64,000 bases of DNA from CBDBDZ01 sp965204215 (GCA_965204215.1 CBDBDZ010000014.1:434001-498000), one strand, 5' to 3'; positions 50,100 through 59,252 are shown, counted from the first letter of the stretch. Translations and numbers: made by a program. Notes: generated from the sequence alone by a model not told the origin.

Positions 50100-50750
50100 T
50101 TATAACCAATTAGTAAAGTTTTTGAGAAGTTTTAAGCCGCTAACATGGCTTTTTTCAGGGTGAAATTGTACGGCAAATAAACTATCTTTTACCACAGCTG
50201 CGGCAAAATTCACACCGTAATGACAAGATGCAGCGATTTGATTTGTGGGTAATTGGCTGCAAGGTACGAAATAACTGTGTACAAAATAAAATCGTTGTTC
50301 AGGGTTAATGCCATGCCACAACGCATGTTCGTTCATGGTTATAGTATTCCAACCCATGTGCGGTACTTTTAGCTCGCTATTTTGAATAGAAGTTTCCTGA
50401 TTAAACCATTGAACTTCGGCATCAAATAGCCCTAAACCCATAATATCTTGCGAATGTTCACAACTACTCTTCATAAGAGCTTGCATTCCTACACAAATTC
50501 CCAATACCGGTTTTTCGTGCGCTTGCGTTTGCATCAATTCGACTAATTGGTGCTGATGGATGGCAGCCATGCAATCGCCCATTGCGCCAACACCAGGAAA
50601 AATAATTCTATCAGCATTGTTGATATCATCGTGATTGTTAGTGATCAATACATCGGCATTATCAGCGACCAATTTAACGGCTTTGGATACTGAGTGCAGA
50701 TTGCCTACACCGTAATCGACAATAGCAATTTGCTGATGGCGCAATGGCAT
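50100..50750 (-). CDS. hisH: Imidazole glycerol phosphate synthase glutaminase subunit
   Basis: Releases ammonia from glutamine for HisF. 216 residues. Class I amidotransferase: IAIVDYGVGNLHSVSKAV at 9-26, PGVGAMGDCM oxyanion region, nucleophile Cys in LGICVGMQAL near residue 86, and FAVQFHPEKS near 190-199 with His and Glu. It follows hisB with no gap. hisA and hisF, normally next, are absent; an M28 peptidase takes their place. Confidence 0.94.
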   Translation of the reverse strand: MPLRHQQIAIVDYGVGNLHSVSKAVKLVADNADVLITNNHDDINNADRIIFPGVGAMGDCMAAIHQHQLVELMQTQAHEKPVLGICVGMQALMKSSCEHSQDIMGLGLFDAEVQWFNQETSIQNSELKVPHMGWNTITMNEHALWHGINPEQRFYFVHSYFVPCSQLPTNQIAASCHYGVNFAAAVVKDSLFAVQFHPEKSHVSGLKLLKNFTNWL

Positions 50751-51344
50751 CTATAAACTGCCCTTAGTGGAAGGCATGATGCCTTGCATGCGTTCATCAG
50801 AAGTTAATGCCATACGCAATGCACGACCAAAAGCTTTGAAAACCGTTTCAATTTGATGATGGCTGTTTTCACCTCGAATATTATCAATATGTAGAGTCAC
50901 TTGGGCGTGGTTAACAAAGCCCTGGAAAAATTCGTAAAACAAATCAACGTCAAATTTACCCACGTGCGAGCGAGTAAAAGGAACCTGCATTTCTAAACCA
51001 GGGCGCCCTGAAAAATCAATCACCACACGCGATAATGCCTCGTCTAATGGCACATAGCTGTGACCGTAACGGGCAATGCCTTTTTTATCGCCAACAGCAC
51101 TTAAGATGGCTTGACCAAGGCTGATGCCAATGTCTTCTACGCTGTGATGGTCGTCAATTTCAAGATCGCCTTTACAAGTGATGTCTAAATCAATTAACCC
51201 ATGTCGCGCAATTTGATCCAGCATATGTTCTAAAAAAGGAATTCCTGTATCAAATGAAGATTTACCTGTGCCATCAAGATTTAAACTAACACTAATTTGC
51301 GTTTCGTTGGTGTTGCGTTCAATAGTAGCAGTTCGATTATTCAT
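50751..51344 (-). CDS. hisB: Imidazoleglycerol-phosphate dehydratase
   Basis: Manganese-dependent dehydratase of histidine synthesis; 197 residues, the monofunctional form. GTGKSSFDTGIPFLEHMLDQIARHGLIDLDI near 25-55, the metal motif DDHHSVEDIGISLG near 65-78, and ENSHHQIETVFKAFGRALR near 162-180. No phosphatase half, so histidinol-phosphatase must be encoded elsewhere. It lies about 20 bp downstream of ispH on the same strand. Confidence 0.95.
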   Translation of the reverse strand: MNNRTATIERNTNETQISVSLNLDGTGKSSFDTGIPFLEHMLDQIARHGLIDLDITCKGDLEIDDHHSVEDIGISLGQAILSAVGDKKGIARYGHSYVPLDEALSRVVIDFSGRPGLEMQVPFTRSHVGKFDVDLFYEFFQGFVNHAQVTLHIDNIRGENSHHQIETVFKAFGRALRMALTSDERMQGIMPSTKGSL

Positions 51345-51364
51345 AGTAAATTGTTGATAGGTTG

Positions 51365-52312
51365 CTAATATACTCTTAGTTCGCGAGGTAAACTGAAATT
51401 GATATTTTCTAATTCACCTTCTAATTCGGTGACTGAGTTATAACCCAGTCGGTTCAGGTAGGTTATTATATCTTGTACGATTGACTCTGGTGCAGATGCT
51501 CCAGCCGTTAAGCCAATATGATTGAAAGGTTGAATCCAGTTGTTCTCAATATCATCAGCGGAATCAATCAGTTTAGCTGGGCAACCGCAGCGCTCTGCCA
51601 ATTCACGTAGTCGGTTAGAATTGGAACTGTTTTTGGATCCAACAACCAGTACAGCATCGGACTCTAGTGCCAACTGCCTGACTGCATCTTGACGGTTTTG
51701 AGTGGCGTAACAAATGTCTTCGCGCCTTGGCCCTGCGATATTGGGGAAGCGCTTGCGTAGACAGTCAATTACAATACGCGTATCATCAACTGATAAGGTA
51801 GTTTGGGTTACATAAGCTATTTTGTTTGAATTGGCTATATCAAGATTGGCGACATCGTTTTCATCTTCCACCAAATGTACAGAGCCACCAAATTCAGTAC
51901 TAAATTGACCCATGGTTCCTTCGACTTCGGGGTGTCCTGCATGACCAATTAAAATACAGTGGTAACCCTCGGCTGCGTATTTAATCACTTCAAAATGAAC
52001 CTTGGTAACTAGAGGGCAAGTGGCATCAAATACTTTTAGATGCCTGTTTTTCGCTTCATCTTTTACTTGTTTAGATACACCATGAGCGCTAAATATAACG
52101 ATATTGTTATCGGGAATTTCATTTAACTCATCGACAAAGATAGCGCCTCGCTCCCGAAGGTCATCAACTACAAATTTATTGTGAACCACTTCATGGCGTA
52201 CATAGATGGGTTTGCCAAATTGCATTAAGGCGTTGTTGACAATATCAATGGCGCGGTCAACTCCAGCACAAAACCCTCTGGGGTTGGCGAGTTTAACGCT
52301 TTTGGTTGTCAT
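51365..52312 (-). CDS. ispH: 4-hydroxy-3-methylbut-2-enyl diphosphate reductase
   Basis: Last step of the MEP isoprenoid pathway, an iron-sulfur enzyme. 315 residues. The three cluster Cys are in NPRGFCAGVDRA near 15, DATCPLVTKVH near 98 and DICYATQNRQDA near 200. SAHGVS, GHPEVEGT and the GASAPESIVQD block complete the site. Overlaps fkpB by one base, in the usual lspA-fkpB-ispH order. Confidence 0.96.
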   Translation of the reverse strand: MTTKSVKLANPRGFCAGVDRAIDIVNNALMQFGKPIYVRHEVVHNKFVVDDLRERGAIFVDELNEIPDNNIVIFSAHGVSKQVKDEAKNRHLKVFDATCPLVTKVHFEVIKYAAEGYHCILIGHAGHPEVEGTMGQFSTEFGGSVHLVEDENDVANLDIANSNKIAYVTQTTLSVDDTRIVIDCLRKRFPNIAGPRREDICYATQNRQDAVRQLALESDAVLVVGSKNSSNSNRLRELAERCGCPAKLIDSADDIENNWIQPFNHIGLTAGASAPESIVQDIITYLNRLGYNSVTELEGELENINFSLPRELRVY

Positions 52313-52752
52313 TAGTGTATGCTCGCAGGATTGACTTGGAGTATGTCGACTTCAAATAACAATTCCTTGCCAGCCAGCGGATGGTTAAAATCTACGGTGA
52401 CGTATTGTTGGTCGTAATCAATAACCACACCAGCAACATCGCCTGATGCCGGGTCGGTAAAAGTGATAACTAACCCGATAGACAACTCCATGTCTGCAAA
52501 ACTATCCAGTGGCATTTTCTGTAAATTATCTTCATTGTAAGGTCCAAAACCTTCTTCAGGGTCAATTCTGAAAATTTCGCTATCACCCGGTTTTAAGCCA
52601 TACAGTAGACGTTCGAAATTCACTAATAAATTGCCATCGCCTATGGTAAAGGTTGCAGGTTCTTTGTCATAAGTGCTGTCAATCACTTCTGTTTCGCTAA
52701 GTTTTAGCGCAAAATTCATAGTGACCTGAGTGTTTTCACCAATGCTAATCAT
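52312..52752 (-). CDS. fkpB: FKBP-type peptidyl-prolyl isomerase, SlpA-like
   Basis: About 146 residues. FTIGDGNLLVNFERLLYGLKPGDSEIFRIDPEEGFGPYN is the FKBP core with the SlyD/SlpA insert-in-flap layout, then VTVDFNHPLAGKELLFEVDILQV. The chosen start MISIGENTQV overlaps the lspA stop (ATGATTAG). Conserved between lspA and ispH in Gammaproteobacteria. Confidence 0.93.
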   Translation of the reverse strand: MISIGENTQVTMNFALKLSETEVIDSTYDKEPATFTIGDGNLLVNFERLLYGLKPGDSEIFRIDPEEGFGPYNEDNLQKMPLDSFADMELSIGLVITFTDPASGDVAGVVIDYDQQYVTVDFNHPLAGKELLFEVDILQVNPASIH

Positions 52753-53257
52753 GTTGTTTTTTATCAAAAAATAACCAATAGATAATCAGTAAAAAGGCGC
52801 CGAACGAAATGCTCATATCGGCGATATTAAAAATTGCAAAATAGTATTGTTCGTAATGCATGGAAATAAAGTCAACCACGCGACCTGTTGCAAAGCGATC
52901 AATCATATTGCCAACAGCGCCGCCCAATACAAAGGTTAATGCAATAGATATGAGCTTATCGGTTTGACGTGGAATCCAGAATACTAAAACCACGCTGACA
53001 AGAAGCGATATACCAGCTAAAAACCAGCGTTGAGAGCCGCCAAAATCACTAAATATACTAAAAGCAGCGCCTTCGTTATAAGACAGAGTCCAGTTCAAAT
53101 AAGGGTTGACAATAACACTGTAATTTAGTGTTGTTTGCGCCCAGTTTTTGGTGAATTGGTCAAGACAGACGATGGCAATTGCAACGATGAATAATATGGC
53201 AATGCCAAGGTTGTCATAAGCTGTTGGGTTGGGTTTGGAAGTTCGTGTTTCAGGCAT
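52745..53257 (-). CDS. lspA: Lipoprotein signal peptidase II
   Basis: Aspartyl protease that cleaves lipoprotein signal peptides. Four membrane helices; active-site blocks VLGGAVGNMIDRFATGRVVDFISMHY and FNIADMSISFGAFLL supply the two Asp. I chose the ATG at 53257 (MPETRTSKPNP), which overlaps the ileS stop by 8 bp; a longer frame reaches 36 codons into ileS without merit. 170 residues, usual length. Confidence 0.95.
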   Translation of the reverse strand: MPETRTSKPNPTAYDNLGIAILFIVAIAIVCLDQFTKNWAQTTLNYSVIVNPYLNWTLSYNEGAAFSIFSDFGGSQRWFLAGISLLVSVVLVFWIPRQTDKLISIALTFVLGGAVGNMIDRFATGRVVDFISMHYEQYYFAIFNIADMSISFGAFLLIIYWLFFDKKQHD

Positions 53258-56027
53258 AACAGCGGTTTTCACCTCCTTGTTCGATGTTGGTGACGCAGCG
53301 TGTACATATCGTTGGATGATTGGTATCATTACCCACTGTGGTAGTAAAGTGCCAACAGCGTTCACACTTGGTGTTGTTGGAGCTTGTTATGGTAAAGTTT
53401 ATATTATCATGATAGCCTATTTCTACTGTAGCGTTGGAGCAGATGAGAACAAAGCGCAATTCGTCTTCCAGTAAATTTAAAGATTTAGCTATCTCTTGCG
53501 AGCAGTTGATAATTACCTCTACTTCAAGCGAGCTGCCAATTTTTTTGTCGCGGCGAAGTACTTCCAACTCGGTGTTTAATTCCTGTTTTACATTTTGAAT
53601 GACTTGCCAGGCATCATCACTTATAGCAGCGTTTTCGATAACAGGTAATGTTTGATATTCCGATAAAAACACCGAAAAGTCATCAGAGTCAGTGTTAAGT
53701 TCTTGCCAAACTTCCTCAGTAGTAAAGGATAGAATCGGAGCCAAAGTGCGTACTAATGTTTGTGCTACATGGTAAATAGCTGTTTGTGCTGAGAGCCTTG
53801 CACGACTTTGAGGATGACAGGTATAAATTCTGTCTTTGATAATATCCAAATAAAAACCGCCTAAATCAATGATGCAAAAACGGTGAATACGCTGGTAAAC
53901 CTGTACAAATTGATAGTTGGCATAATATTCGCGCACATCTTGTTGCAACTGGGCAACAGCTTTAATTACCCATTGATCCAAGGCTAACATGTTATCAATG
54001 TTGGATTGTTGATTGAAATCAAACCCATTAAGATTTGCCATGCAATAGCGTAGTGTATTGCGAATGCGGCGATAACTGTCTGCTGTACGGGCAAAGGCTT
54101 GTTCGGAATAGGTCATTTCTGCTGAATAATCAGTAGAGGCAATCCAGAGACGAAGCACATCAGCACCATATTTGTTCATGGTTTCCGTTGCGCCCATGAC
54201 ATTGCCAAGCGATTTAGACATTTTGTGTCCGTGTTCATCTACAGTAAAGCCATGAGTCAGCACTGTTTTATAAGGTGCTGTACCGTTAATGGCAACAGCG
54301 GTTTTAAGGGAAGATTGAAACCAGCCACGGTGCTGGTCTGAGCCTTCTAAATACAAGTTGGCAGGGTAATGCAGGTTGGGGAATGCCTCTAATACACTGT
54401 AATGTGTCACCCCAGAATCAAACCATACATCAAGCGTATCGCTTACTTTATCGTATTGACTGGATTCTTCTTGACTAAGCCAGTTTTGCGTTGAAGATTC
54501 AAACCAGGCATCCATCCCTTCTATGGCTACTTTTGCAGCAACGGCTTCGATAAGCTGTTCAGTATTGGGGTGCAATTCGCCCGTTTCGCTATGAGTAAAT
54601 AAGGCAATAGGTACGCCCCAGGTACGCTGTCTGGAAACACACCAATCGGGGCTGTTTTTCAGCATTTTTTCAATGCGTTCTTTACCCCAACCCGGTATCC
54701 ACTGTACTTGATTAACTTGTTGTATTAGTTGCTGCACAAAATCATCTTTCATGCCGATAAACCACTGCGGTGTTGCACGGTAAATAAGTGGGGTTTTTGT
54801 GCGCCAGCAATGAGGGTAGCTGTGGACAAATTGCTGCTGTGATTGCAGGTTGCCATGAGCTTGTAGCTGTTCAATCACTTTGTTGTCCACTTTGTAAACA
54901 TGCTCGCCAGCATAACCTTCAACGTGAGTTTTAAATACCCCTCCTTCATCAATGCCGTTAATAGTGTTTATACCGTGACGTTGGCAAATATAAAAGTCAT
55001 CAAGCCCGTGGTCGGGTGCTGTATGTACACAGCCACTACCTGCTTCCAGAGTGACGTGTTCGCCCGCAAGTACAGGAATATCTCTTGCGTAAAAAGGATG
55101 AGTGGCAATTAGTCCTTGTAAAATATTACCTTTGAATGTTGCTAACGTATTGGCAGATTTGGCTTGCATTCGCTCAACGGTAGCCTCAATTAAACCTTCG
55201 GCAATAATTACTAGGCGTTCGTCAATATTAACAAGGCAATAATCCAAATCAGGGTGAATGGAAATAGCTAATGATGAAGGAATTGTCCAGGGTGTGGTTG
55301 TCCAGATTTGCAGGCTGATTTTAGTATCGAGTTGACGATTGATAGCGGTTTCCAAAGTGCCTTGTGAATCATCAGTTAGCGGGTAGGCGACATCAATAGA
55401 AAAAGAGGTTTTGTCGTGGTATTCTACTTCGGCTTCTGCCAGGGCAGAGCGTCCGACTACACTCCAATAAACAGGTTTATAACCGCGTTGTAAATGCCCG
55501 TTGACAGCGATTTTGCCTAGTGCCCGAATAATATTAGCCTCGGTTGCATAATTCATGGTCAGGTAGGGGTTATCCCAGTCTCCCAATACACCCATTCGCA
55601 GATAGTCCTGTTTTTGGCTGGCGACTTGTTTTTGTGCGTACTCACGGCACTTTTGCCTAAAAGTAGCTTTGTCGATTTTACTGCCAGCGCGACCAACTTT
55701 CTTTTCTACCTGGTGTTCAATAGGCAGGCCGTGACAGTCCCAACCTGGAATATAGGGTGCGTCTTTACCTTCCATGGATTGCGACTTGATAATAATATCT
55801 TTTAAGATTTTGTTAACCGAGTGTCCGAGATGAAGGTCGCCGTTGGCATAGGGTGGTCCATCGTGTAAAATAAATTTAGGTTGTCCGCTGCGTTTTTGAC
55901 GTAAATGTTCATAGAGCTTTTTTTCTTGCCAAAATTTCACCATGGCAGGTTCGCGTTGAGCAAGGTTGGCTTTCATGGGAAATGCCGTATTTGGCAAATT
56001 CAGAGTGGATTTGTAGTCGGTTATCAT
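53250..56027 (-). CDS. ileS: Isoleucyl-tRNA synthetase
   Basis: 925 residues, class I synthetase. HIGH motif as PPYANGDLHLGHSVN near 58-72, editing domain (TTPWTIPSS and PDHGLDDFYICQRHG), WFESGSDQHRGW-type block as YLEGSDQHRGWFQSS, KMSKS as GHKMSKSLGN near 601-610, and the C-terminal zinc ribbon CERCWHF ... CTRCV. The start overlaps the ribF stop by 4 bp. All key residues intact. Confidence 0.97.
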   Translation of the reverse strand: MITDYKSTLNLPNTAFPMKANLAQREPAMVKFWQEKKLYEHLRQKRSGQPKFILHDGPPYANGDLHLGHSVNKILKDIIIKSQSMEGKDAPYIPGWDCHGLPIEHQVEKKVGRAGSKIDKATFRQKCREYAQKQVASQKQDYLRMGVLGDWDNPYLTMNYATEANIIRALGKIAVNGHLQRGYKPVYWSVVGRSALAEAEVEYHDKTSFSIDVAYPLTDDSQGTLETAINRQLDTKISLQIWTTTPWTIPSSLAISIHPDLDYCLVNIDERLVIIAEGLIEATVERMQAKSANTLATFKGNILQGLIATHPFYARDIPVLAGEHVTLEAGSGCVHTAPDHGLDDFYICQRHGINTINGIDEGGVFKTHVEGYAGEHVYKVDNKVIEQLQAHGNLQSQQQFVHSYPHCWRTKTPLIYRATPQWFIGMKDDFVQQLIQQVNQVQWIPGWGKERIEKMLKNSPDWCVSRQRTWGVPIALFTHSETGELHPNTEQLIEAVAAKVAIEGMDAWFESSTQNWLSQEESSQYDKVSDTLDVWFDSGVTHYSVLEAFPNLHYPANLYLEGSDQHRGWFQSSLKTAVAINGTAPYKTVLTHGFTVDEHGHKMSKSLGNVMGATETMNKYGADVLRLWIASTDYSAEMTYSEQAFARTADSYRRIRNTLRYCMANLNGFDFNQQSNIDNMLALDQWVIKAVAQLQQDVREYYANYQFVQVYQRIHRFCIIDLGGFYLDIIKDRIYTCHPQSRARLSAQTAIYHVAQTLVRTLAPILSFTTEEVWQELNTDSDDFSVFLSEYQTLPVIENAAISDDAWQVIQNVKQELNTELEVLRRDKKIGSSLEVEVIINCSQEIAKSLNLLEDELRFVLICSNATVEIGYHDNINFTITSSNNTKCERCWHFTTTVGNDTNHPTICTRCVTNIEQGGENRCYA

Positions 56028-56977
56028 TTAAGTGTTTTGATAATTTTCTTGGCTTGCTCCACATCGTCGTGGATTGCTTGTTTAAGGAGCGATATATTGT
56101 CAAAATCCTGCTCATCTCGCAACTGTAAATAAAAGTTAACCATTAAATACTGACCGTAGATGTTGGCATCAAAATTTAACAGGTACACTTCGAGTAGAGG
56201 ATCCTCTAAAGTATTGACTGCAGGGCGAACTCCAAGGTTGGCAACACCCCATAAAGCAGGCTGTGTTGTGTTTTGAAAATGCACTTTGACAACATAAACA
56301 CCGCGCATGTTGACATAGCGGCGTTTGAGTTTGATATTTGCGGTGGGGAAACCCAGAGTTCTGCCCAATTTTTTGCCTTTAATTACTCGCCCTGAAACGC
56401 TGTAATGTCTACCGAGTAGTTGATTAGCTTGAGCAACCTCATGGTTTTCAAGCAGTTTGCGAATGCGTGTACTGCTAACGCGCTCGTCATCAACTACCAA
56501 AGTAGAGGTATGCTTGACATTAAACCCCAGTTGCTTGCCTGCCTTTTGTAAAAATTCAAAATTGCCATTGCGATTGTTGCCAAAGCGAAAGTCATCGCCT
56601 ATAACAACAGCTTTAGCATTCAGTTGTTTGAGCAGTATTTCATTGACAAAATCGTCCGCACTTAGGGAGCGTAGCCAAACATTGAAATATTGACATATTA
56701 TATAATCGATGCCCCATTCCAATAATAGGGAGCATTTTTCACGAATGCTCATCAATTGAGGAGAACGCTTGTCCTGTTGAAATTGCCAACGCGGCAAATC
56801 AACAAATGTTAAAACGACCGAAGGTACGTTTAATTGGTGTGCCGTGCTGATAACTTCAGTAATAAGCTGCTTATGTCCTAAATGTAGCCCATCAAAAGAA
56901 CCAATGGTGACTGCGGAACTGGCAAGGGGCTTTGTTTCCAGTTGCCACAAGCTTCTAATAATTTTTGGGTGTAGCAT
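56024..56977 (-). CDS. ribF: Bifunctional riboflavin kinase/FAD synthetase
   Basis: Makes FMN and FAD. 317 residues. The adenylyltransferase half has TIGSFDGLHLGHKQLI near 24-39, FRFGNNRNG near 125 and SSTRIRKLL near 160; the kinase half has GKKLGRTLGFPTANI near 194-208 and GVANLGVRPAVN. It starts at MLHPKIIRSLWQL, whose ATG lies only about 5 bp after a -10 box, so the mRNA may be nearly leaderless. Confidence 0.95.
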   Translation of the reverse strand: MLHPKIIRSLWQLETKPLASSAVTIGSFDGLHLGHKQLITEVISTAHQLNVPSVVLTFVDLPRWQFQQDKRSPQLMSIREKCSLLLEWGIDYIICQYFNVWLRSLSADDFVNEILLKQLNAKAVVIGDDFRFGNNRNGNFEFLQKAGKQLGFNVKHTSTLVVDDERVSSTRIRKLLENHEVAQANQLLGRHYSVSGRVIKGKKLGRTLGFPTANIKLKRRYVNMRGVYVVKVHFQNTTQPALWGVANLGVRPAVNTLEDPLLEVYLLNFDANIYGQYLMVNFYLQLRDEQDFDNISLLKQAIHDDVEQAKKIIKTLK

Positions 56978-56981
56978 ATTT

Positions 56982-57010
56982 TGTATAGTTTAACGTATTT
57001 TGCTATGCAA
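56982..57010 (-). promoter_or_regulatory. Promoter for ribF-ileS-lspA-fkpB-ispH
   Basis: On the minus strand: TTGCAT (57005-57010), 17-bp spacer, TATACA (56982-56987). The predicted transcription start falls within a few bases of the ribF ATG at 56977. Confidence 0.65.
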
Positions 57011-57013
57011 AAG

Positions 57014-57042
57014 TTGACATTAAAAGGCTTTATGGGAATAAT
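57014..57042 (+). promoter_or_regulatory. Promoter for rpsT
   Basis: TTGACA (57014-57019), 17-bp spacer, AATAAT (57037-57042), then a GC-rich discriminator GCGCACC as in stringently controlled ribosomal promoters. The leader to rpsT is about 70 bases. Its -35 box lies three bases from the -35 box of the divergent ribF promoter. Confidence 0.7.
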
Positions 57043-57121
57043 TGCGCACCCTTGATTTAGAGGTGCCTGTAAAAAGGCGCCATAGATAACCAATACCACT
57101 TATCCTACTACATCGTTTTAT

Positions 57122-57385
57122 ATGGCAAATTCACCACAAGCGCTTAAAAGAGCCAGACAAAATGTCAAACGCAATGCACTTAAATCCAGTCAACGTGCCA
57201 TGACTCGCACTTATTTGAAAAAGACGATTGCTGCAATTCAAAGCAATGACAAAGAAGCGGCAACCGCGCTATATCGCCAAACCACTTCGGTACTTGATAA
57301 TATGGCTAATAAAGGGGTAATTCATAAAAACAAAGCAGCGCGTCATAAACAGCGCTTAAATAAACATATTAAGGCGATGGCTTAA
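57122..57385 (+). CDS. rpsT: Ribosomal protein S20
   Basis: 87 residues, Lys/Arg-rich: MANSPQALKRARQNVKRNALKSSQRAMTRT, then IAAIQSNDKEAATALYRQTTSVLDNMANKGVIHKNKAARHKQRLNKHIKAM. Full length with the conserved GVIHKNKAARHKSRL-type end. Divergent from ribF, the usual gammaproteobacterial arrangement. It marks the last conserved chromosomal gene before the cassette-like region. Confidence 0.97.
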   Translation: MANSPQALKRARQNVKRNALKSSQRAMTRTYLKKTIAAIQSNDKEAATALYRQTTSVLDNMANKGVIHKNKAARHKQRLNKHIKAMA

Positions 57386-57417
57386 ACACTCAAAAAAGTA
57401 AATTAAGGAACTGGAAG

Positions 57418-57442
57418 AAAAGAATTTTATTGCAAAGGTCTC
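57418..57442. repeat. Family D terminal fragment
   Basis: The 25 bases ending TTGCAAAGGTCTC are an exact match to the tip of element D1. The rest of the element is missing. It lies 32 bp after rpsT, at the border of the cassette-like array. Confidence 0.6.
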
Positions 57443-57549
57443 AGAACGATTATAATCTAATGCAGAATACAACGGTCATATTTAATTTTGTCATGTTTGA
57501 AGTATGATTGAATTCTTTCAGGGTTTTGTAGAAGTACATTTGACTTTTG

Positions 57550-57607
57550 AGTGGCGTCCATATATGGTCTTAAGCTGTATAAGCGGAAGTTGACGGCCTT
57601 GTTAGTC
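57550..57607 (-). other. attC-like site after the HD-hydrolase gene
   Basis: On the minus strand GACTAAC (57601-57607) embeds the stop codon of the HD gene and is followed by AAGGCCGTCAACTTCCGC and a weakly palindromic AT-rich tract. Stop codons inside an RYYYAAC box are typical of integron cassettes. The distal core box is degenerate. Confidence 0.5.
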
Positions 57608-58186
57608 TGCGTCCAACCAACCTTGCTCTACGGCAAATTCTACTTTTGATTTCAGCCACGACCATACCTCAGGGCTATCGTGTTCAATAAACCTGTGCAT
57701 ATTCAGCACCTGATTCTTTCGGATGCCGTTGTCTTGCCACGCTCGGCCATTGCTCGTGATGTTATGTAAGAATGGAAGTAGCCGGTCAATAACCTTAAGT
57801 AGAGAGGCTTCTTTGCTCTCTCCAGCTTCTTGCTCGTCCCAGAGTTGGAGTAAATTGGGAATGGCATTGCCTGCATGGGCAGCCGTATTCGCAACACTCA
57901 CTCGCTCCGCGATATGTGCGGTCTCACGTTCCTCATCGTAAAGAAAGGTATCGCCAGCTTCTATTTCTCCAAGGTCGTGAACGAGTGCCAATTTAATGAG
58001 GTGGTCTATATCGAAATGGTCTTCGAAGGCTTCGGCAAAGCACCAGCAGGCCATCGCGAGATGCCAGGAATGTTCAGCAGAGTTTTCACGACGCTCTCCC
58101 GCTCGGATATAGGTTCGACGCTCTATCACCTTGAGTTCATCAAGATGGAGAAAAAAATTTGTAAGGTTGCTTATACGCGTTGACAT
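57602..58186 (-). CDS. HD-domain hydrolase (YfbR/HDDC2-like)
   Basis: About 194 residues from MSTRISNLTNF. HD-superfamily metal residues: ENSAEHSWHLA near 36 (first His), LALVHDLGEIEAGDT near 69-83 (HD pair) and a later Asp in KVIDRLLPFLHN. The order H...HD...D and the EAGDT tail match 5'-deoxynucleotidase-type YfbR and HDDC2 proteins, probable nucleoside monophosphate phosphatases. Its stop lies inside an attC-like box and its start directly follows the hairpin of the previous site, so it looks like one gene cassette. Confidence 0.82.
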   Translation of the reverse strand: MSTRISNLTNFFLHLDELKVIERRTYIRAGERRENSAEHSWHLAMACWCFAEAFEDHFDIDHLIKLALVHDLGEIEAGDTFLYDEERETAHIAERVSVANTAAHAGNAIPNLLQLWDEQEAGESKEASLLKVIDRLLPFLHNITSNGRAWQDNGIRKNQVLNMHRFIEHDSPEVWSWLKSKVEFAVEQGWLDAD

Positions 58187-58198
58187 CGAAATGCTTGG

Positions 58199-58248
58199 TA
58201 CCAAGCTCAGCGGTGGCTTTAGCCATCCGCTGGAGCTTATTGTTAGGC
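58199..58248 (-). other. attC-like site after the patatin gene
   Basis: The best site in the array. On the minus strand GCCTAAC (58242-58248) includes the patatin stop, followed by AAGCTCCAGCGG, a short centre, and CCGCTGAGCTT: an 11-bp stem with a single unpaired base in one arm, the extrahelical base that marks integron recombination sites. The expected GTTRRRY on the far side is not clear (GGTACC instead). Confidence 0.65.
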
Positions 58249-59229
58249 AGGCCTATCTGCAAAGTTTTGATCTCTCCATTGAAAATGATTTATTACACCA
58301 TTTTTGCCGCTTTCAATCAGTGACTTGACTTGGTGCTCGGGTAAGTCAAAATCGATCGCGTTAACATCCAATGTGTCTATAAAAACAGTTCTATTCCAGT
58401 CGTTTTTATGGAGATGTTTTTTATTAGCTACTGAAAGCATGAAACCGACAAGCGCCACTGCGTAGTTGAGAATGTTATCGATGTCTCTTGGTACGTTTGA
58501 CCAATTAGATTGGTTGAATTCGATTTCTTTCAATGAGTCCAATCTAAAACCTAAAGTTTCGTGATTAAAGATATAATTTTCACCTTGATTGTAGTCTACT
58601 TCCTCGCCGTTTTGAGATTTATCCAGGTAATTTTTTTTGTCAAAAATGTTTAGCGGATAATTCCATGCAACTCCGCCGTCAACCATTATATCTTCATCTG
58701 AACCATAACGTACACATTTAAAATACAGCGGTATGCTTATTGACATCCTGGCAGCATTTCTAATCTCTACATTGGGCGTATGCTCATGAGAGAATATTTC
58801 GGAAACCTGGTCGGACAAATTTGTAGCAACCAGATACAGATCAAGAGTGTTGTCCAAATCTTTCAGCTGTTGAAAAGTAAGGTCCTTCTTACCCGTTTTA
58901 TTTCTTATAAGTCTGCCAATCCATTTTTTGAAAAAGTTGCCTTTGTGCCAACCAAAATCAGATATAAATCTTTTCGCGTCGCGAACAATTTCCAAGTTGT
59001 CATCAGCAAAATTATTAAAGTTAGTTTCTGCGGTAATATCCGAGATTTCCTGGTGACTATATCCGACTGCTAGTAAAACAGCAGTAATAGCTCCCGCCGA
59101 AGTACCTGCTACTCGTTTGATACCAGCAAGGATCCCTCGCTGTTCAAGTTCATGCAGAGCTCCGCCATAGGCTATCCCTTTTACTCCGCCACCTTCAAAG
59201 ACTAAATTTCGAAAATTGTAATGACTCAT
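58243..59229 (-). CDS. Patatin-like phospholipase
   Basis: 328 residues. Oxyanion loop VFEGGGVKGIAYGGAL near 10-25, nucleophile Ser in GTSAGAITAVLL near 42-53, and catalytic Asp in VDGGVAWNYPL near 178-188: the complete Ser-Asp dyad. Cytoplasmic, with no signal peptide. Patatin-like lipases serve in lipid turnover, virulence and in CBASS-type anti-phage defence, but no cyclase gene is adjacent. Its cassette begins at TTAGGCACTGATC (minus strand) 29 bases ahead of the ATG. Confidence 0.9.
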   Translation of the reverse strand: MSHYNFRNLVFEGGGVKGIAYGGALHELEQRGILAGIKRVAGTSAGAITAVLLAVGYSHQEISDITAETNFNNFADDNLEIVRDAKRFISDFGWHKGNFFKKWIGRLIRNKTGKKDLTFQQLKDLDNTLDLYLVATNLSDQVSEIFSHEHTPNVEIRNAARMSISIPLYFKCVRYGSDEDIMVDGGVAWNYPLNIFDKKNYLDKSQNGEEVDYNQGENYIFNHETLGFRLDSLKEIEFNQSNWSNVPRDIDNILNYAVALVGFMLSVANKKHLHKNDWNRTVFIDTLDVNAIDFDLPEHQVKSLIESGKNGVINHFQWRDQNFADRPA

Positions 59230-59252
59230 CGATTATCTTTTCATTTTCGTGA

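Noticed and set aside
58243..59229. Patatin as an effector of a CBASS defence system
   Set aside because: No nucleotidyltransferase, HORMA, TRIP13 or ubiquitin-like gene is adjacent; the neighbours are single-gene cassettes.
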